This document shows, in pieces, positions 31,893 through 39,651 of a stretch of DNA of 64,000 nt. The notes below the pieces were generated by a model, which worked only from the letters and a program-made list of their open reading frames with translations, was not told the origin of the DNA and did no database searches. A program made the translations under genes and the position numbers. The stretch is from Saccharomonospora piscinae (GTDB taxonomy: Bacteria > Actinomycetota > Actinomycetes > Mycobacteriales > Pseudonocardiaceae), in assembly GCF_005862235.1 (NCBI RefSeq), contig NZ_VCEK01000002.1, positions 582,534 to 646,533 on the forward strand, in the 5' to 3' direction. The number at the start of each line of letters is the position of its first letter. Position 1 is the stretch's first letter.

Positions 31893-34800
31893 ATGGCTGG
31901 CAGGGCTACGGGTTCGACGGGTGCGGCGGGCGACGGCCGACTGATCGAGTGGACCGGGGAGCGGTGCGTCCCCTGGGCCGACGACTACCAGGTGATCTAC
32001 GAGCACTACCACCGGTACGCGCTCGCACTGGGGTTCGTCGCGGGCAAGCGGGTGCTGGACCTGGCCAGTGGTGAGGGCTACGGCAGCGCCATGCTGGCCA
32101 CGACGGCGGCCCAGGTCGTCGGCATGGACCTCGACGAGCCGACGGTCGCGCACGCGAGCGCCGCCTACCCGCTCGGCAACCTGCGGTTCGCCGTCGGCTC
32201 GATCACCGACCCCTCTGCGCTGGCCGACGAGGAGCCCTTCGACGTCATCACGTGTTTCGAGGCGGTGGAGCACGTCGCGGAACAGGACGAGCTGATGCGC
32301 CTGGTGCGGTCGCGGCTCGCTCCGGGCGGAGTCCTGCTGTGCAGCACGCCCGACGTCGAGGTCTACACCCACGACCACGGCAACGAGAACCCGTACCACG
32401 TCAGGGAGCTGACGCGGGAGGACTTCCGGGCGCTGCTGCGCGGCTCGTTCGAGCACGTGGCGCTGCTGGAGCAGAACGTGGTCGCCGGGTCGCTCGTGCA
32501 CGGCGGACCGGAGGGCGGCGGGGTACAGACCCACACCCTCACCGGGACGTCCGGCGAGAGCTGGACCGTCACGCCGGGTGCGCCGCACACCTACCTGCTC
32601 GGCCTCGCCTCCGACGAGCCACTCGACGTTCCCGCCGCCTCGGTGCTCGCCGACCCGGACCTGACGCTGGTCGCGCGCAGCCACGACGGTGAGCTGGCCG
32701 AACTGCGTACGGCGGCGACGGCCCTGCGCGGGCAGCTCGACCTCACCGAGGACACGCTGGTCCGGGAACAGCGGGCCGCGCAGCTCTTCGCCGAGGAGCG
32801 GGACGCGGCGCTGGCACGGGCCACCGAGGCCGAGCGCAGGCACACCGAGAGCGAGCGCAGGCACATCGAGGCCGAGCGCAGGCACATCGAGGCCGTCGAC
32901 GAGAACACCGGGCTGCGCGAACGGCTCGATCGCAGTGCCAAGCGGCTGACCTGGCTGTCGGAGCAGACCGCCTCGCTGCGCCGTGGCATCGGCGAGCTCG
33001 CGGCGGAGAACGCGACGCTGCGCTCCGAGCACTCGGCCCTGGCACAGCGCCTGCTCAGCCGCTACCGGGGCACCGTCGAGCGCATCGCCCCGCGCGGCAC
33101 CCGCCGCCGGGACGCCTACGAGGCCGCGCTCGGCAGGCCCACGGGCGTGCCGCCCTCGCCCGAGGACACCCAGGACACCTCCCCGGTGGGCGTGACCACG
33201 AGCGAGCACCCCATCGTCAGCGTCGTGATCCCCGTGTACGGCCAGTGGGCGTACACGCGCCGCTGCCTCGCCTCGCTGGCGGCGCACCTGCCGGACACGC
33301 CGTTCGAGGTGATCGTCGTGGACGACGCCTCACCCGACGGCTCCGCCGACCTCGTCGCGCGCTGCCCCGGGGTCCGGTTGGTGCGGGCCGAGCGCAACCA
33401 GGGCTTCGTCCACTCCTGCAACCTGGGCGCGGCACACGCGGGCGGTGAGTTCCTGCTGTTCCTCAACAACGACACCGAGGTTCACGCGGGCTGGCTCGAC
33501 TCGCTGGTCGCGGTGTTCGAGACCCATCGCGACGTGGGCCTCGTGGGCTCGAAACTGGTCTACCCGGACGGCAGCCTGCAGGAGTGCGGCGGCATCGTGT
33601 GGGCCGACGGCAGCGGCTGGAACTACGGCAGGGGCGGCAATCCGCACGAGCCGAGGTTCTCGGTGCTGCGCGACGTGGACTACTGCTCGGGTGCGGCCGT
33701 CATGGTGCGAGGCGGCCTGTTCGAGTCGATCGGCGGTTTCGACACTCGTTTCGCCCCCGCCTACTACGAGGACACCGATCTCGCCTTCGCCGTCAGGGCG
33801 GCGGGGTTTCGCACCGTGGTGCAGCCCGAGTCGGTCGTCACCCACCACGAGGGAGTCTCCAACGGCACCGACACGTCGTCGGGCGTGAAGCGGCACCAGG
33901 AGCTCAACCGCGACGCCTTCGTCGAGAAGTGGGCCGATGCGCTGGCGCACCACCGGCCGGAGGCCGGCCCGCGCGCTCTCTGGCTCGGCCGCCACCGCAC
34001 CCGTCTCGGCCACGACGGCGGCATCGTGCTCGTCGCCGACTACCAGGTGCCGCGCCCGGACGAGGACTCCGGTTCGGTGCGGATGTCCCGCGTGCTGGAG
34101 TTGCTGACCGGACTGGACCAGCGTGTCGTCTTCTTCCCCATGAACGGGGCGCTTCCCGAGCGCTACACCCGCGAGCTGTACCGCGCGGGAGTGACCGTGG
34201 TCGCCGACGAGGGGCAGCGACAGGAGTTCCTGCGCGAGGCGGGTGCCGAGCTGCGCCTCGCCGTGCTCTCGCGACCGCAGGTGGCGTGGCAGCTGCTCGA
34301 ACAGCTCCGAGAGCACGCGCCGCATTGCGTGGTCGCCTACGACACGGTGGATCTGCACTTCGTCCGGCTGGAACGCCAGGCACGGCTGGCGAAGGAACTG
34401 GGTGACGAGGCGGAGTACACGTCGTTGTCGCGGCGTTCGGAGACGCTGCGCGAACTCGAACTCGGGCTCACGCGCGCCACGGACGTGACGCTGACCGTGT
34501 CGCAGGACGAGCGCGAGCTGCTCACCGAGCTGGTACCGGGCGCGTGCGTGCGGGTGCTGTCCAACGTCCACACCGCCGCAGCCGCGCCCACGTACCCGCA
34601 GGAGCGGGCCGACGTGCTGTTCGTCGGCGGATTCGACCACGTCCCCAACCGGGACGCCGCACGCTGGCTCGCCGAGGACATCATGCCGCTGGTGCGCGAA
34701 CGGGTTCCCGGAGCCGTCGCGCACATCGTCGGCAGCAGACCGACCCCGGAGGTGCTCGCCCTGGCCTGCGACGGGGTGGTCGTACACGGCTGGGTCGAGG

Positions 34801-35159
34801 ACCTGGCCGCGCTGTACCGCGCCGCGCGCGTGGTCGTCGCGCCCCTGCGGTTCGGCGCGGGGGTGAAGGGCAAGGTCGGCGAGGCACTGGCCCACGGTGT
34901 TCCCGTGGTGGGAACCGGACTCGCGGTCGAGGGCATGGATCTCGTCGACGGCGAGAGCGCACTGCTCGGCGAGACCGCCGAGCGGCTGGCCGACGGCATC
35001 GCGTCGCTGCTCGGCGACGACGAGCAGTGGACCCGGCTGGCCAGGGCGGGCCGAGCCGCCGTGGACGCCGGATTCGGCCCCGAGGTCGCCAGACGCACGC
35101 TCGCCGCGCTGCTCGCGCGGCCCGACGTGACCGACCAGGAGCCCGACGACCGGGGGTAG
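31893..35159 (+). CDS. Methyltransferase / coiled-coil / dual glycosyltransferase fusion protein
   Basis: 1088 residues in four parts. A class I SAM methyltransferase comes first (motif I VLDLASGEGYG at 54-64, then TCFEAVEHV and LAPGGVLLCSTP). A coiled coil follows (~250-400) with near-perfect seven-residue repeats, ERRHTES-ERRHIEA-ERRHIEA. Next is a GT2 glycosyltransferase (~428-690: VSVVIPVYGQWAYTRRCL, DDASPDG, FLNNDTEVHAGWLDSL, YYEDTDLAFAVRAAGF). Last is a GT4/GT1-type C-terminus (~715-1080: VLFVGGFDHVPNRDAARWL, VAPLRFGAGVKGKVGEALAHGVPVVGT). No membrane segment. It would build and methylate a surface glycan. ATG 31893 follows TACTGT by seven bases (leaderless). Confidence 0.9.
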   Translation: MAGRATGSTGAAGDGRLIEWTGERCVPWADDYQVIYEHYHRYALALGFVAGKRVLDLASGEGYGSAMLATTAAQVVGMDLDEPTVAHASAAYPLGNLRFAVGSITDPSALADEEPFDVITCFEAVEHVAEQDELMRLVRSRLAPGGVLLCSTPDVEVYTHDHGNENPYHVRELTREDFRALLRGSFEHVALLEQNVVAGSLVHGGPEGGGVQTHTLTGTSGESWTVTPGAPHTYLLGLASDEPLDVPAASVLADPDLTLVARSHDGELAELRTAATALRGQLDLTEDTLVREQRAAQLFAEERDAALARATEAERRHTESERRHIEAERRHIEAVDENTGLRERLDRSAKRLTWLSEQTASLRRGIGELAAENATLRSEHSALAQRLLSRYRGTVERIAPRGTRRRDAYEAALGRPTGVPPSPEDTQDTSPVGVTTSEHPIVSVVIPVYGQWAYTRRCLASLAAHLPDTPFEVIVVDDASPDGSADLVARCPGVRLVRAERNQGFVHSCNLGAAHAGGEFLLFLNNDTEVHAGWLDSLVAVFETHRDVGLVGSKLVYPDGSLQECGGIVWADGSGWNYGRGGNPHEPRFSVLRDVDYCSGAAVMVRGGLFESIGGFDTRFAPAYYEDTDLAFAVRAAGFRTVVQPESVVTHHEGVSNGTDTSSGVKRHQELNRDAFVEKWADALAHHRPEAGPRALWLGRHRTRLGHDGGIVLVADYQVPRPDEDSGSVRMSRVLELLTGLDQRVVFFPMNGALPERYTRELYRAGVTVVADEGQRQEFLREAGAELRLAVLSRPQVAWQLLEQLREHAPHCVVAYDTVDLHFVRLERQARLAKELGDEAEYTSLSRRSETLRELELGLTRATDVTLTVSQDERELLTELVPGACVRVLSNVHTAAAAPTYPQERADVLFVGGFDHVPNRDAARWLAEDIMPLVRERVPGAVAHIVGSRPTPEVLALACDGVVVHGWVEDLAALYRAARVVVAPLRFGAGVKGKVGEALAHGVPVVGTGLAVEGMDLVDGESALLGETAERLADGIASLLGDDEQWTRLARAGRAAVDAGFGPEVARRTLAALLARPDVTDQEPDDRG

Positions 35160-35162
35160 ACC

Positions 35163-36311
35163 GTGGTGCGCAGGACCGGCAAGCGCGAGGACACCGCATA
35201 CGCCGACCCGAACACCGGTTTCGGGTGGTTGCGCCTGTTCGGTGCCACCGCCGTCGTGGTGGACCACTCGTGGCCCGCGCTGTTTCCCGCGCAGCTGACG
35301 GTGTTCCCGGAGAGCTGGAACGCCTCGCCCGGCTACCTCGCACTGCTGGCGTTCTTCGCCATGAGCGGCTACCAGATCAGCCAGAGCTGGGCGAGCGACC
35401 CGTCGTGGCGGCGGTTCTGCGTGAAACGGCTGCTGCGCATCTTCCCACCCGTCGTCGTGGTGGTGGCCGTCACCGTGTTCGTGATCGGTCCGCTGTTCAC
35501 CACGCTGCCGGCGGCGGAGTACTGGGGCGACAAGCAGACCTGGCGCTACCTGGTCGGAACCTCGCTGCTGTTCCTGCTTCAGCACGATCTGCCCGGCGTG
35601 TTCGCCGACAACCCGTACCCGTGGTCGGTCAACGGGTCACTGTGGACACTGCCGATGGAGCTGCTGGGTTACGGTCTCGTTCTGGTCGCCGGGCTGCTGA
35701 TGGTGCTGGGCCTGACGCGGTGGGTCGTGGTGCCGCTACTGGTGGTGCTCGTCGTGGCGGACAGCCGGATCCTCGCGGTGATGGGGTACCACGGCGACGC
35801 CGGGTCGCTGCTCGAAATTCCGATCGGCTCGACGGTGGCGTTCCTGGTGCCCTTCGCGATGGGGATGCTGGTGTTCGCGTTCCGCGACCGGATACCACTG
35901 AACCCGTGGGTGGCGATGGCGCTGGTGCCGCTGTGGCTCGCCCTGCACTGGACACCGCTCGACCGGTACGCGATGGCGATTATGGCGTGCTACGGCGCCA
36001 TCGTGTGGGCGCATCACTGGCCGAAGCGGCTCGACATCGACGGCCGGTGGATCTTCGGCAGCTACGGTATGTACATCTGGGGTTTCCCGGTCCAGCAGAT
36101 GATCATCGCGGCCGGGGTGTCGAACCCGTGGGTGCTGGTCGCGCTGGCGGTGCCCGCCGCGTACCTGTGCGGCGTCGCGTCCTGGATGTTCGTGGAGGTG
36201 CCGACGCAGCGCTGGCGCCGGTACCTGAACAAACCCGCACGCTCGGGCTCGTCCGGTCCCGTCACGCGGGCGGCAGTGCCTCCTGCAACGTCCCGACAGC
36301 CCGCTCCGTGA
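35163..36311 (+). CDS. Acyltransferase-3 (OafA/NodX-like) membrane O-acyltransferase
   Basis: 382 residues with about ten helices. TGFGWLRLFGATAVVVDHSWP holds the conserved catalytic His of the family (usually hRxxA...H), and RRFCVKRLLRIFPP is the conserved RRxxRIxP arginine motif. WSVNGSLWTLPMELLGY is the further family motif (WSLxxExxFY equivalent). It starts 3 bases after the fusion glycosyltransferase stop, so it is the second gene of the operon. It probably transfers acyl groups to the glycan made by that enzyme, perhaps feeding the AlgJ-like protein. The last ~50 bases overlap the convergent gene at 36262. Confidence 0.88.
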   Translation: MVRRTGKREDTAYADPNTGFGWLRLFGATAVVVDHSWPALFPAQLTVFPESWNASPGYLALLAFFAMSGYQISQSWASDPSWRRFCVKRLLRIFPPVVVVVAVTVFVIGPLFTTLPAAEYWGDKQTWRYLVGTSLLFLLQHDLPGVFADNPYPWSVNGSLWTLPMELLGYGLVLVAGLLMVLGLTRWVVVPLLVVLVVADSRILAVMGYHGDAGSLLEIPIGSTVAFLVPFAMGMLVFAFRDRIPLNPWVAMALVPLWLALHWTPLDRYAMAIMACYGAIVWAHHWPKRLDIDGRWIFGSYGMYIWGFPVQQMIIAAGVSNPWVLVALAVPAAYLCGVASWMFVEVPTQRWRRYLNKPARSGSSGPVTRAAVPPATSRQPAP

Positions 36312-37365
36312 GGGTGGCGAGCCGCTCGCCGTCACCGGCGCCGCCGTGCGAGACCCACAGGTTCACGGCCGCGGCGCCGGAGGCATACCAGGCGCCGCGC
36401 ACCTCGCGGTCGTCGAGAGTTCCGGTGAGACCCCCTCGCACGCCGTCGAGTTCGGCGAACCCGGCGCCGACCATGAGCGAGCCCAGCTCGTCGGCGAGCG
36501 AGGCGGCCTGCCGCTCGTCCGGGGTGGGCACGACCAGCAGGAAGTAGCTGGTGGCGCCGTCGGTGGAGGAGCGGTGGACGACCTCGGTCACGCCGTGCTC
36601 GGCGAGAATCGTCGCGGAGTGCTCGGGGTAGAGGTTCAGCTCGACGCCCTTGTCGACGGCGACCGTCGAGTCGTTGGCGCCGGGTGTGCCCGGCAGCGCG
36701 GGGATGCGGTCCGCCAGCGCGGGCTGCTCGTCGTCCCCACCCGCTTCGGCACTCTGTCCGGGGGGTGAGGCAGCGGCGGCGGGCGGCGGTTCGGTGCGGT
36801 CCTGCCCGAGCCACCACGCCCCGCCGACGACGGCGCCGAGTGCGACGAGCACCGCGCCGGAGATCGCCACCCACGTCAGTCCGGTGCGGCGGGGGCCGTC
36901 CCTGCCGGGCTCGGTGGGCCCCGGATGCCCGCTGTCCACGCCCGAGGCCGGTGGCGCGGCGGAGTAGTCGGGGAGGCGCAGCATGACGGTGGGGCGCTCG
37001 TCGGCCGGGCTCGGCGCGGTGGTGCGCCGGGTGGTCGACAGCAGCGCGGAGGCGGGCGTGCCCGAACGGTCGTCGGCGGGGGCCGGTGGCTGCGCGGGTG
37101 CCTCCGGCGCGGGCGGGTCTGGTTCGGGTTGTTGCTGCTGCTGCGGCGCCGGAGGCCGGTCAGCGGCTTTCGCCGGGTTGGTGGCCTGCCAGCCCGGCTG
37201 CGGCGCGAGCGGCGGCGACTCGGCGCGTGTGGGCGTTGCCGACGCGAGCGGCGAACCGGACACCTCGGCGAGGATGTCCTCCCTGCGCCGCCGGTGCTCG
37301 CTCCCGCTGATCCTGCCTGCGGCGAACTCCGAGTCGAGACGGCGCAGCTTTTCCTGCCAAGACAT
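36262..37365 (-). CDS. Paralogue of the 29001 protein: SHOCT-like, Pro/Gln-rich, single-pass membrane protein
   Basis: 367 residues with the same plan as 29001-30296: N-terminal MSWQEKLRRLDSEFAAGRIS then GSEHRRRREDILAE (SHOCT-like), a Pro/Ala/Gln-rich disordered stretch (~40-160), a membrane helix at ~163-186 and an external alpha/beta domain (~220-365: TVAVDKGVELNLYPEHSATILAEHGVTEVVHRSS). ATG 37365 follows an AGGGGG site. The overall layout and N-terminal module show common origin, while linkers and external domains have diverged. It closes the right side of the glycan locus. Confidence 0.8.
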   Translation of the reverse strand: MSWQEKLRRLDSEFAAGRISGSEHRRRREDILAEVSGSPLASATPTRAESPPLAPQPGWQATNPAKAADRPPAPQQQQQPEPDPPAPEAPAQPPAPADDRSGTPASALLSTTRRTTAPSPADERPTVMLRLPDYSAAPPASGVDSGHPGPTEPGRDGPRRTGLTWVAISGAVLVALGAVVGGAWWLGQDRTEPPPAAAASPPGQSAEAGGDDEQPALADRIPALPGTPGANDSTVAVDKGVELNLYPEHSATILAEHGVTEVVHRSSTDGATSYFLLVVPTPDERQAASLADELGSLMVGAGFAELDGVRGGLTGTLDDREVRGAWYASGAAAVNLWVSHGGAGDGERLATLTERAVGTLQEALPPA

Positions 37366-37447
37366 CGCCAACCCCCTGGGCCTGTGCAGCGAGTACACCT
37401 TAGTTCGCCACCCGTAGGAGTGACATTCTGGCGGTAGAATCGAGCGC

Positions 37448-38107
37448 ATGGTGTTGTTCGGCCGAAACAAGACGCAGCTCGTGTCCGCCGACGAGGCGCT
37501 GCCGGGACGCCCCGAACCGCTGGTGACGCCCGAGTTCCACGCCGTCTTCGGTGACCGCAGGATCAAGCCGCCGTTTCCCGAGGGCCTGCGGACGGCGGTG
37601 TTCGGCCTCGGCTGCTTCTGGGGCGCGGAGCGGATCTTCTGGCAGACGTCCGGCGTCTACTCGACGGCCGTGGGTTACGCGGGCGGGCACACCCCGAACC
37701 CGACGTACGAGGAGGTCTGCACGGCCCGCACCGGGCACACCGAGGCGGTGCTCGTGGTGTTCGACCCGAAGCAGGTGTCGTACGAGACGCTGCTGAAGGT
37801 CTTCTGGGAGGGACACGACCCCACCCAGGGCATGCGGCAGGGCAACGACGTCGGCACCCAGTACCGGTCGGCGATCTACTACGTCGACGACGAGCAGCGC
37901 GAGGCCGCCGAGGCGTCGCGGGTGTCGTACGAGCGGGCGCTCGGCGCGGCGGGACACGGTGGGATCACCACCGAGATCGCCCCGCTGCGCGACTTCTACT
38001 ACGCCGAGGACTACCACCAGCAGTATCTGTACAAGGTCCCGAACGGCTACTGCGGTATCGGCGGGACGGGAGTGAGCTGTCCGGTGGGGCTGGGCGTCGG
38101 CGAGTAG
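37448..38107 (+). CDS. msrA: Peptide-methionine (S)-S-oxide reductase MsrA
   Basis: 219 residues. [13 protein letters not shown] (53-65) carries nucleophilic Cys56; [25 protein letters not shown] and [26 protein letters not shown] are MsrA landmarks. Cys202 (NGYCG) and Cys211 are resolving cysteines. It reduces methionine-S-sulfoxide using thioredoxin. The N-terminal ~45-residue extension is usual for actinobacterial MsrA. ATG 37448 is seven bases after TAGAAT (37435-37440), indicating a leaderless mRNA. Confidence 0.96.
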   Translation: MVLFGRNKTQLVSADEALPGRPEPLVTPEFHAVFGDRRIKPPFPEGLRTAVFGLGCFWGAERIFWQTSGVYSTAVGYAGGHTPNPTYEEVCTARTGHTEAVLVVFDPKQVSYETLLKVFWEGHDPTQGMRQGNDVGTQYRSAIYYVDDEQREAAEASRVSYERALGAAGHGGITTEIAPLRDFYYAEDYHQQYLYKVPNGYCGIGGTGVSCPVGLGVGE

Positions 38108-38129
38108 CGAAGCGTGCACTCGAAGGACG

Positions 38130-38159
38130 CTGACGATCACTTTCTACGTTTTGTACAAT
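38130..38159 (+). promoter_or_regulatory. Leaderless promoter of the Phd/RelE-type TA pair
   Basis: CTGACG (38130-38135), an 18-base spacer and TACAAT (38154-38159), which ends six bases before ATG 38166. The -10 box overlaps a TGTACA core (38152-38157), the same core found in the operator of the neighbouring yefM-yoeB pair. Confidence 0.65.
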
Positions 38160-38165
38160 TTGGGT

Positions 38166-38417
38166 ATGTCCGAGCTTTCGATCAGTGCTGCCCGCGATCG
38201 TCTCGGTGAAGTGGTCGCGAAGGTCGAGCACGCACATGACCGGGCGGTGTTGACTCGCCACGGTCGGGCGGTGGCCGCGGTTGTGTCGATCGAAGATCTT
38301 CGTGCGCTCGAGGCGGCGGAAGACGAGGCCGATCTTGCGGCGGCTCGTGACTCGCTGGCGTCGGAGGAGTCGCGCGTTCCTCATACCGAGGTCCTCGCCG
38401 AACTCGGTCAGGTCTGA
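38166..38417 (+). CDS. Phd/YefM-family antitoxin
   Basis: 83 residues: MSELSISAARDRLGEVVAKV EHAHDRAVLTRHGRAVAAVVSIEDLRALEAAED. The N-terminal Phd/YefM dimerisation and DNA-binding fold is clear, and the acidic C-terminus (ESRVPHTEVLAELGQ) would bind the toxin encoded 20 bases downstream. Expected to repress its own promoter, where a TGTACA palindrome overlaps the -10 box. Confidence 0.9.
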   Translation: MSELSISAARDRLGEVVAKVEHAHDRAVLTRHGRAVAAVVSIEDLRALEAAEDEADLAAARDSLASEESRVPHTEVLAELGQV

Positions 38418-38437
38418 TTTGCTGGGTTCTCGCGTCG

Positions 38438-38704
38438 GTGGACTATCGCATTGAGTGGACGGCTCCGGCCGTCCGTGAGCTTCGCAAGCTGGATCGCGGT
38501 GCCGCGCGGCGAGTCGCACGTGCGGTGACCGCACTCGGATCCGAACCGCGACCGGCCGGTGCGAGGAGCCTGGTGGGGCAGCCGTCCGGGGTGATGTGCA
38601 TCCGGGTGGGCGACTATCGCGTCGTGTACCGGATCGAGGATGACCATGTCGTCGTCACTGTCGTGCGCGTGGCGCATCGCCGTGAGGTCTATCGGAACCT
38701 GTGA
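38438..38704 (+). CDS. RelE/ParE-family toxin
   Basis: 88 residues: MDYRIEWTAPAVRELRKLDR..., then RVARAVTALGSEPRP, LVGQPSGVMCIRVGDYRVVYRIEDDHVVVTVVRVAHRREVYRNL. The RVGDYRVVY and VxRVAHRREVY elements contain the basic and Tyr residues of RelE mRNA interferases. GTG 38438 is the start consistent with family alignment. It pairs with the antitoxin at 38166. Confidence 0.9.
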   Translation: MDYRIEWTAPAVRELRKLDRGAARRVARAVTALGSEPRPAGARSLVGQPSGVMCIRVGDYRVVYRIEDDHVVVTVVRVAHRREVYRNL

Positions 38705-38778
38705 GGTACGGGCTGAGCCTGTGGTCGCCCGGTTCGAGGCCCGGGGGCACGGTGTCGACGCGGAAGTTCTCCGGTTCG

Positions 38779-39039
38779 TCACCGGCCGTAGTGATAGCGG
38801 CAGGCGGCGATCCGGATCTCGTCGCCGGCGATCTTGTAGATGAGGCGGTGCTCATCGGTGATGCGCCGAGACCAGTAGCCCTGGAACCCGTGCTTCAGCG
38901 GCTCCGGTTTGCCCAGGCCCTCATTGCCGTTGCGCTGGATGTCGGTGAGCAACTGATTGATGCGTTTGAGAATCTTCCTGTTCTCCTGTTGCCACCAGAG
39001 GTAGTCCTCCCAGGCGAACTCGTCCCAAACCAGCTTCAC
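38779..39039 (-). CDS. yoeB: YoeB/Txe-family toxin
   Basis: 86 residues: MKLVWDEFAWEDYLWWQQEN..., KRINQLLTDIQRNGNEGLGKPEPLKHGFQGYWSRRITDEHRLIYKI, ending CRYHYGR. All YoeB hallmarks are visible: GxGKPEPL, GxWSRRITDEHRLVY and the C-terminal HY that takes part in ribosome-dependent mRNA cleavage. Start ATG 39039 overlaps the antitoxin stop (ATGA), so translation is coupled. Confidence 0.96.
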   Translation of the reverse strand: MKLVWDEFAWEDYLWWQQENRKILKRINQLLTDIQRNGNEGLGKPEPLKHGFQGYWSRRITDEHRLIYKIAGDEIRIAACRYHYGR

Positions 39040-39287
39040 TGGACGAGATCCTGCTGGCTCCCACCGCCTGCTTCCAGGCGCTCGATGGCGGTGACGAGGC
39101 GGCGGGCATTCTCGGGGCTGCGCAGGAGGTAGGCGGTTTCCTTGAGCGATTCGTAGTCGTCCAGCGACACCAGGACCACCGGTTCGTGCCCCGCGCGGGT
39201 GATCACCACTTCTTCCCGGTCATTGACCACGGAGTCGAGGGTCTCGGCGTAGTGTGCCCGGGATTCGGAGTAGCTCATGGTCCTCAC
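39036..39287 (-). CDS. yefM: YefM-family antitoxin
   Basis: 83 residues: MRTMSYSESRAHYAETLDSV VNDREEVVITRAGHEPVVLVSLDDYESLKETAYLLRSPENARRL. Close to E. coli YefM along its whole length, including the TAYLLRSPxNARRL toxin-binding segment. GTG 39287 with GGAGG just upstream gives the MRT start of the family; ATG 39278 is internal. The operator at 39312-39329 has the TGTACA layout known for yefM-yoeB. Confidence 0.95.
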   Translation of the reverse strand: MRTMSYSESRAHYAETLDSVVNDREEVVITRAGHEPVVLVSLDDYESLKETAYLLRSPENARRLVTAIERLEAGGGSQQDLVQ

Positions 39288-39311
39288 GTGACACCTCCGG
39301 CATTCGCTGCT

Positions 39312-39329
39312 TGTACAGATTATTGTACG
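39312..39329 (-). promoter_or_regulatory. YefM-YoeB operator and promoter
   Basis: TGTACA (39312-39317) and TGTACG (39324-39329) are 12 bases apart centre to centre. On the minus strand TACAAT (39327-39322) is a good -10 box lying in the second site. This is the long/short-palindrome geometry described for the E. coli yefM-yoeB operator. Confidence 0.75.
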
Positions 39330-39365
39330 CCCACTGCGGCGTCCTGTCCTGCGTCGCTCACGAGA

Positions 39366-39396
39366 AAGGGGCGGCGGCCCGTGGCCACCGCCCCTT
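39366..39396 (-). terminator. Terminator of tRNA-Gly
   Basis: On the minus strand AAGGGGCGG (39396-39388) pairs with CCGCCCCTT (39374-39366), followed by TCTCG. It lies 9 bases beyond the tRNA 3' end. Confidence 0.7.
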
Positions 39397-39405
39397 CGTG
39401 TTGAG

Positions 39406-39478
39406 AGCGGACGACGGGATTCGAACCCGCGACCCTCACCTTGGCAAGGTGATGCGCTACCAGCTGCGCTACGTCCGC
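39406..39478 (-). tRNA. tRNA-Gly (anticodon GCC)
   Basis: Minus strand: acceptor GCGGACG (39478-39472) pairs with CGTCCGC (39413-39407), discriminator T (39406). The D arm has GCGCAGCTGGTAGCGC, the anticodon arm CACCTTGCCAAGGTG gives GCC, and the T arm has GGGTTCGAATCCC. 73 nt, no encoded CCA. Confidence 0.95.
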
Positions 39479-39651
39479 ATGCACCGGTCTGTCGTCCAGT
39501 GCGGCACCCAGTCTATACCGTCCCTTCCGACACCCGATAGCGGGTGGTTTGGTTACACCCTCGACACGAAGCGTGCGGGTGCCGGGATGGCTCCGTATGG
39601 TGTTCAAAGTTCAACCGAAAGGGCTACGGCCCGGAGGGGGTGCCTGGCTGA

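Noticed and set aside
33330-35585. 751-codon minus-strand frame opposite the glycosyltransferase fusion
   Set aside because: No motif, and the plus frame carries four recognisable domains.
38166-39478. Integrative element with att sites at tRNA-Gly
   Set aside because: No integrase and no repeat of the tRNA 3' end was seen on the far side of the TA pairs; only the TA cluster itself hints at acquisition.
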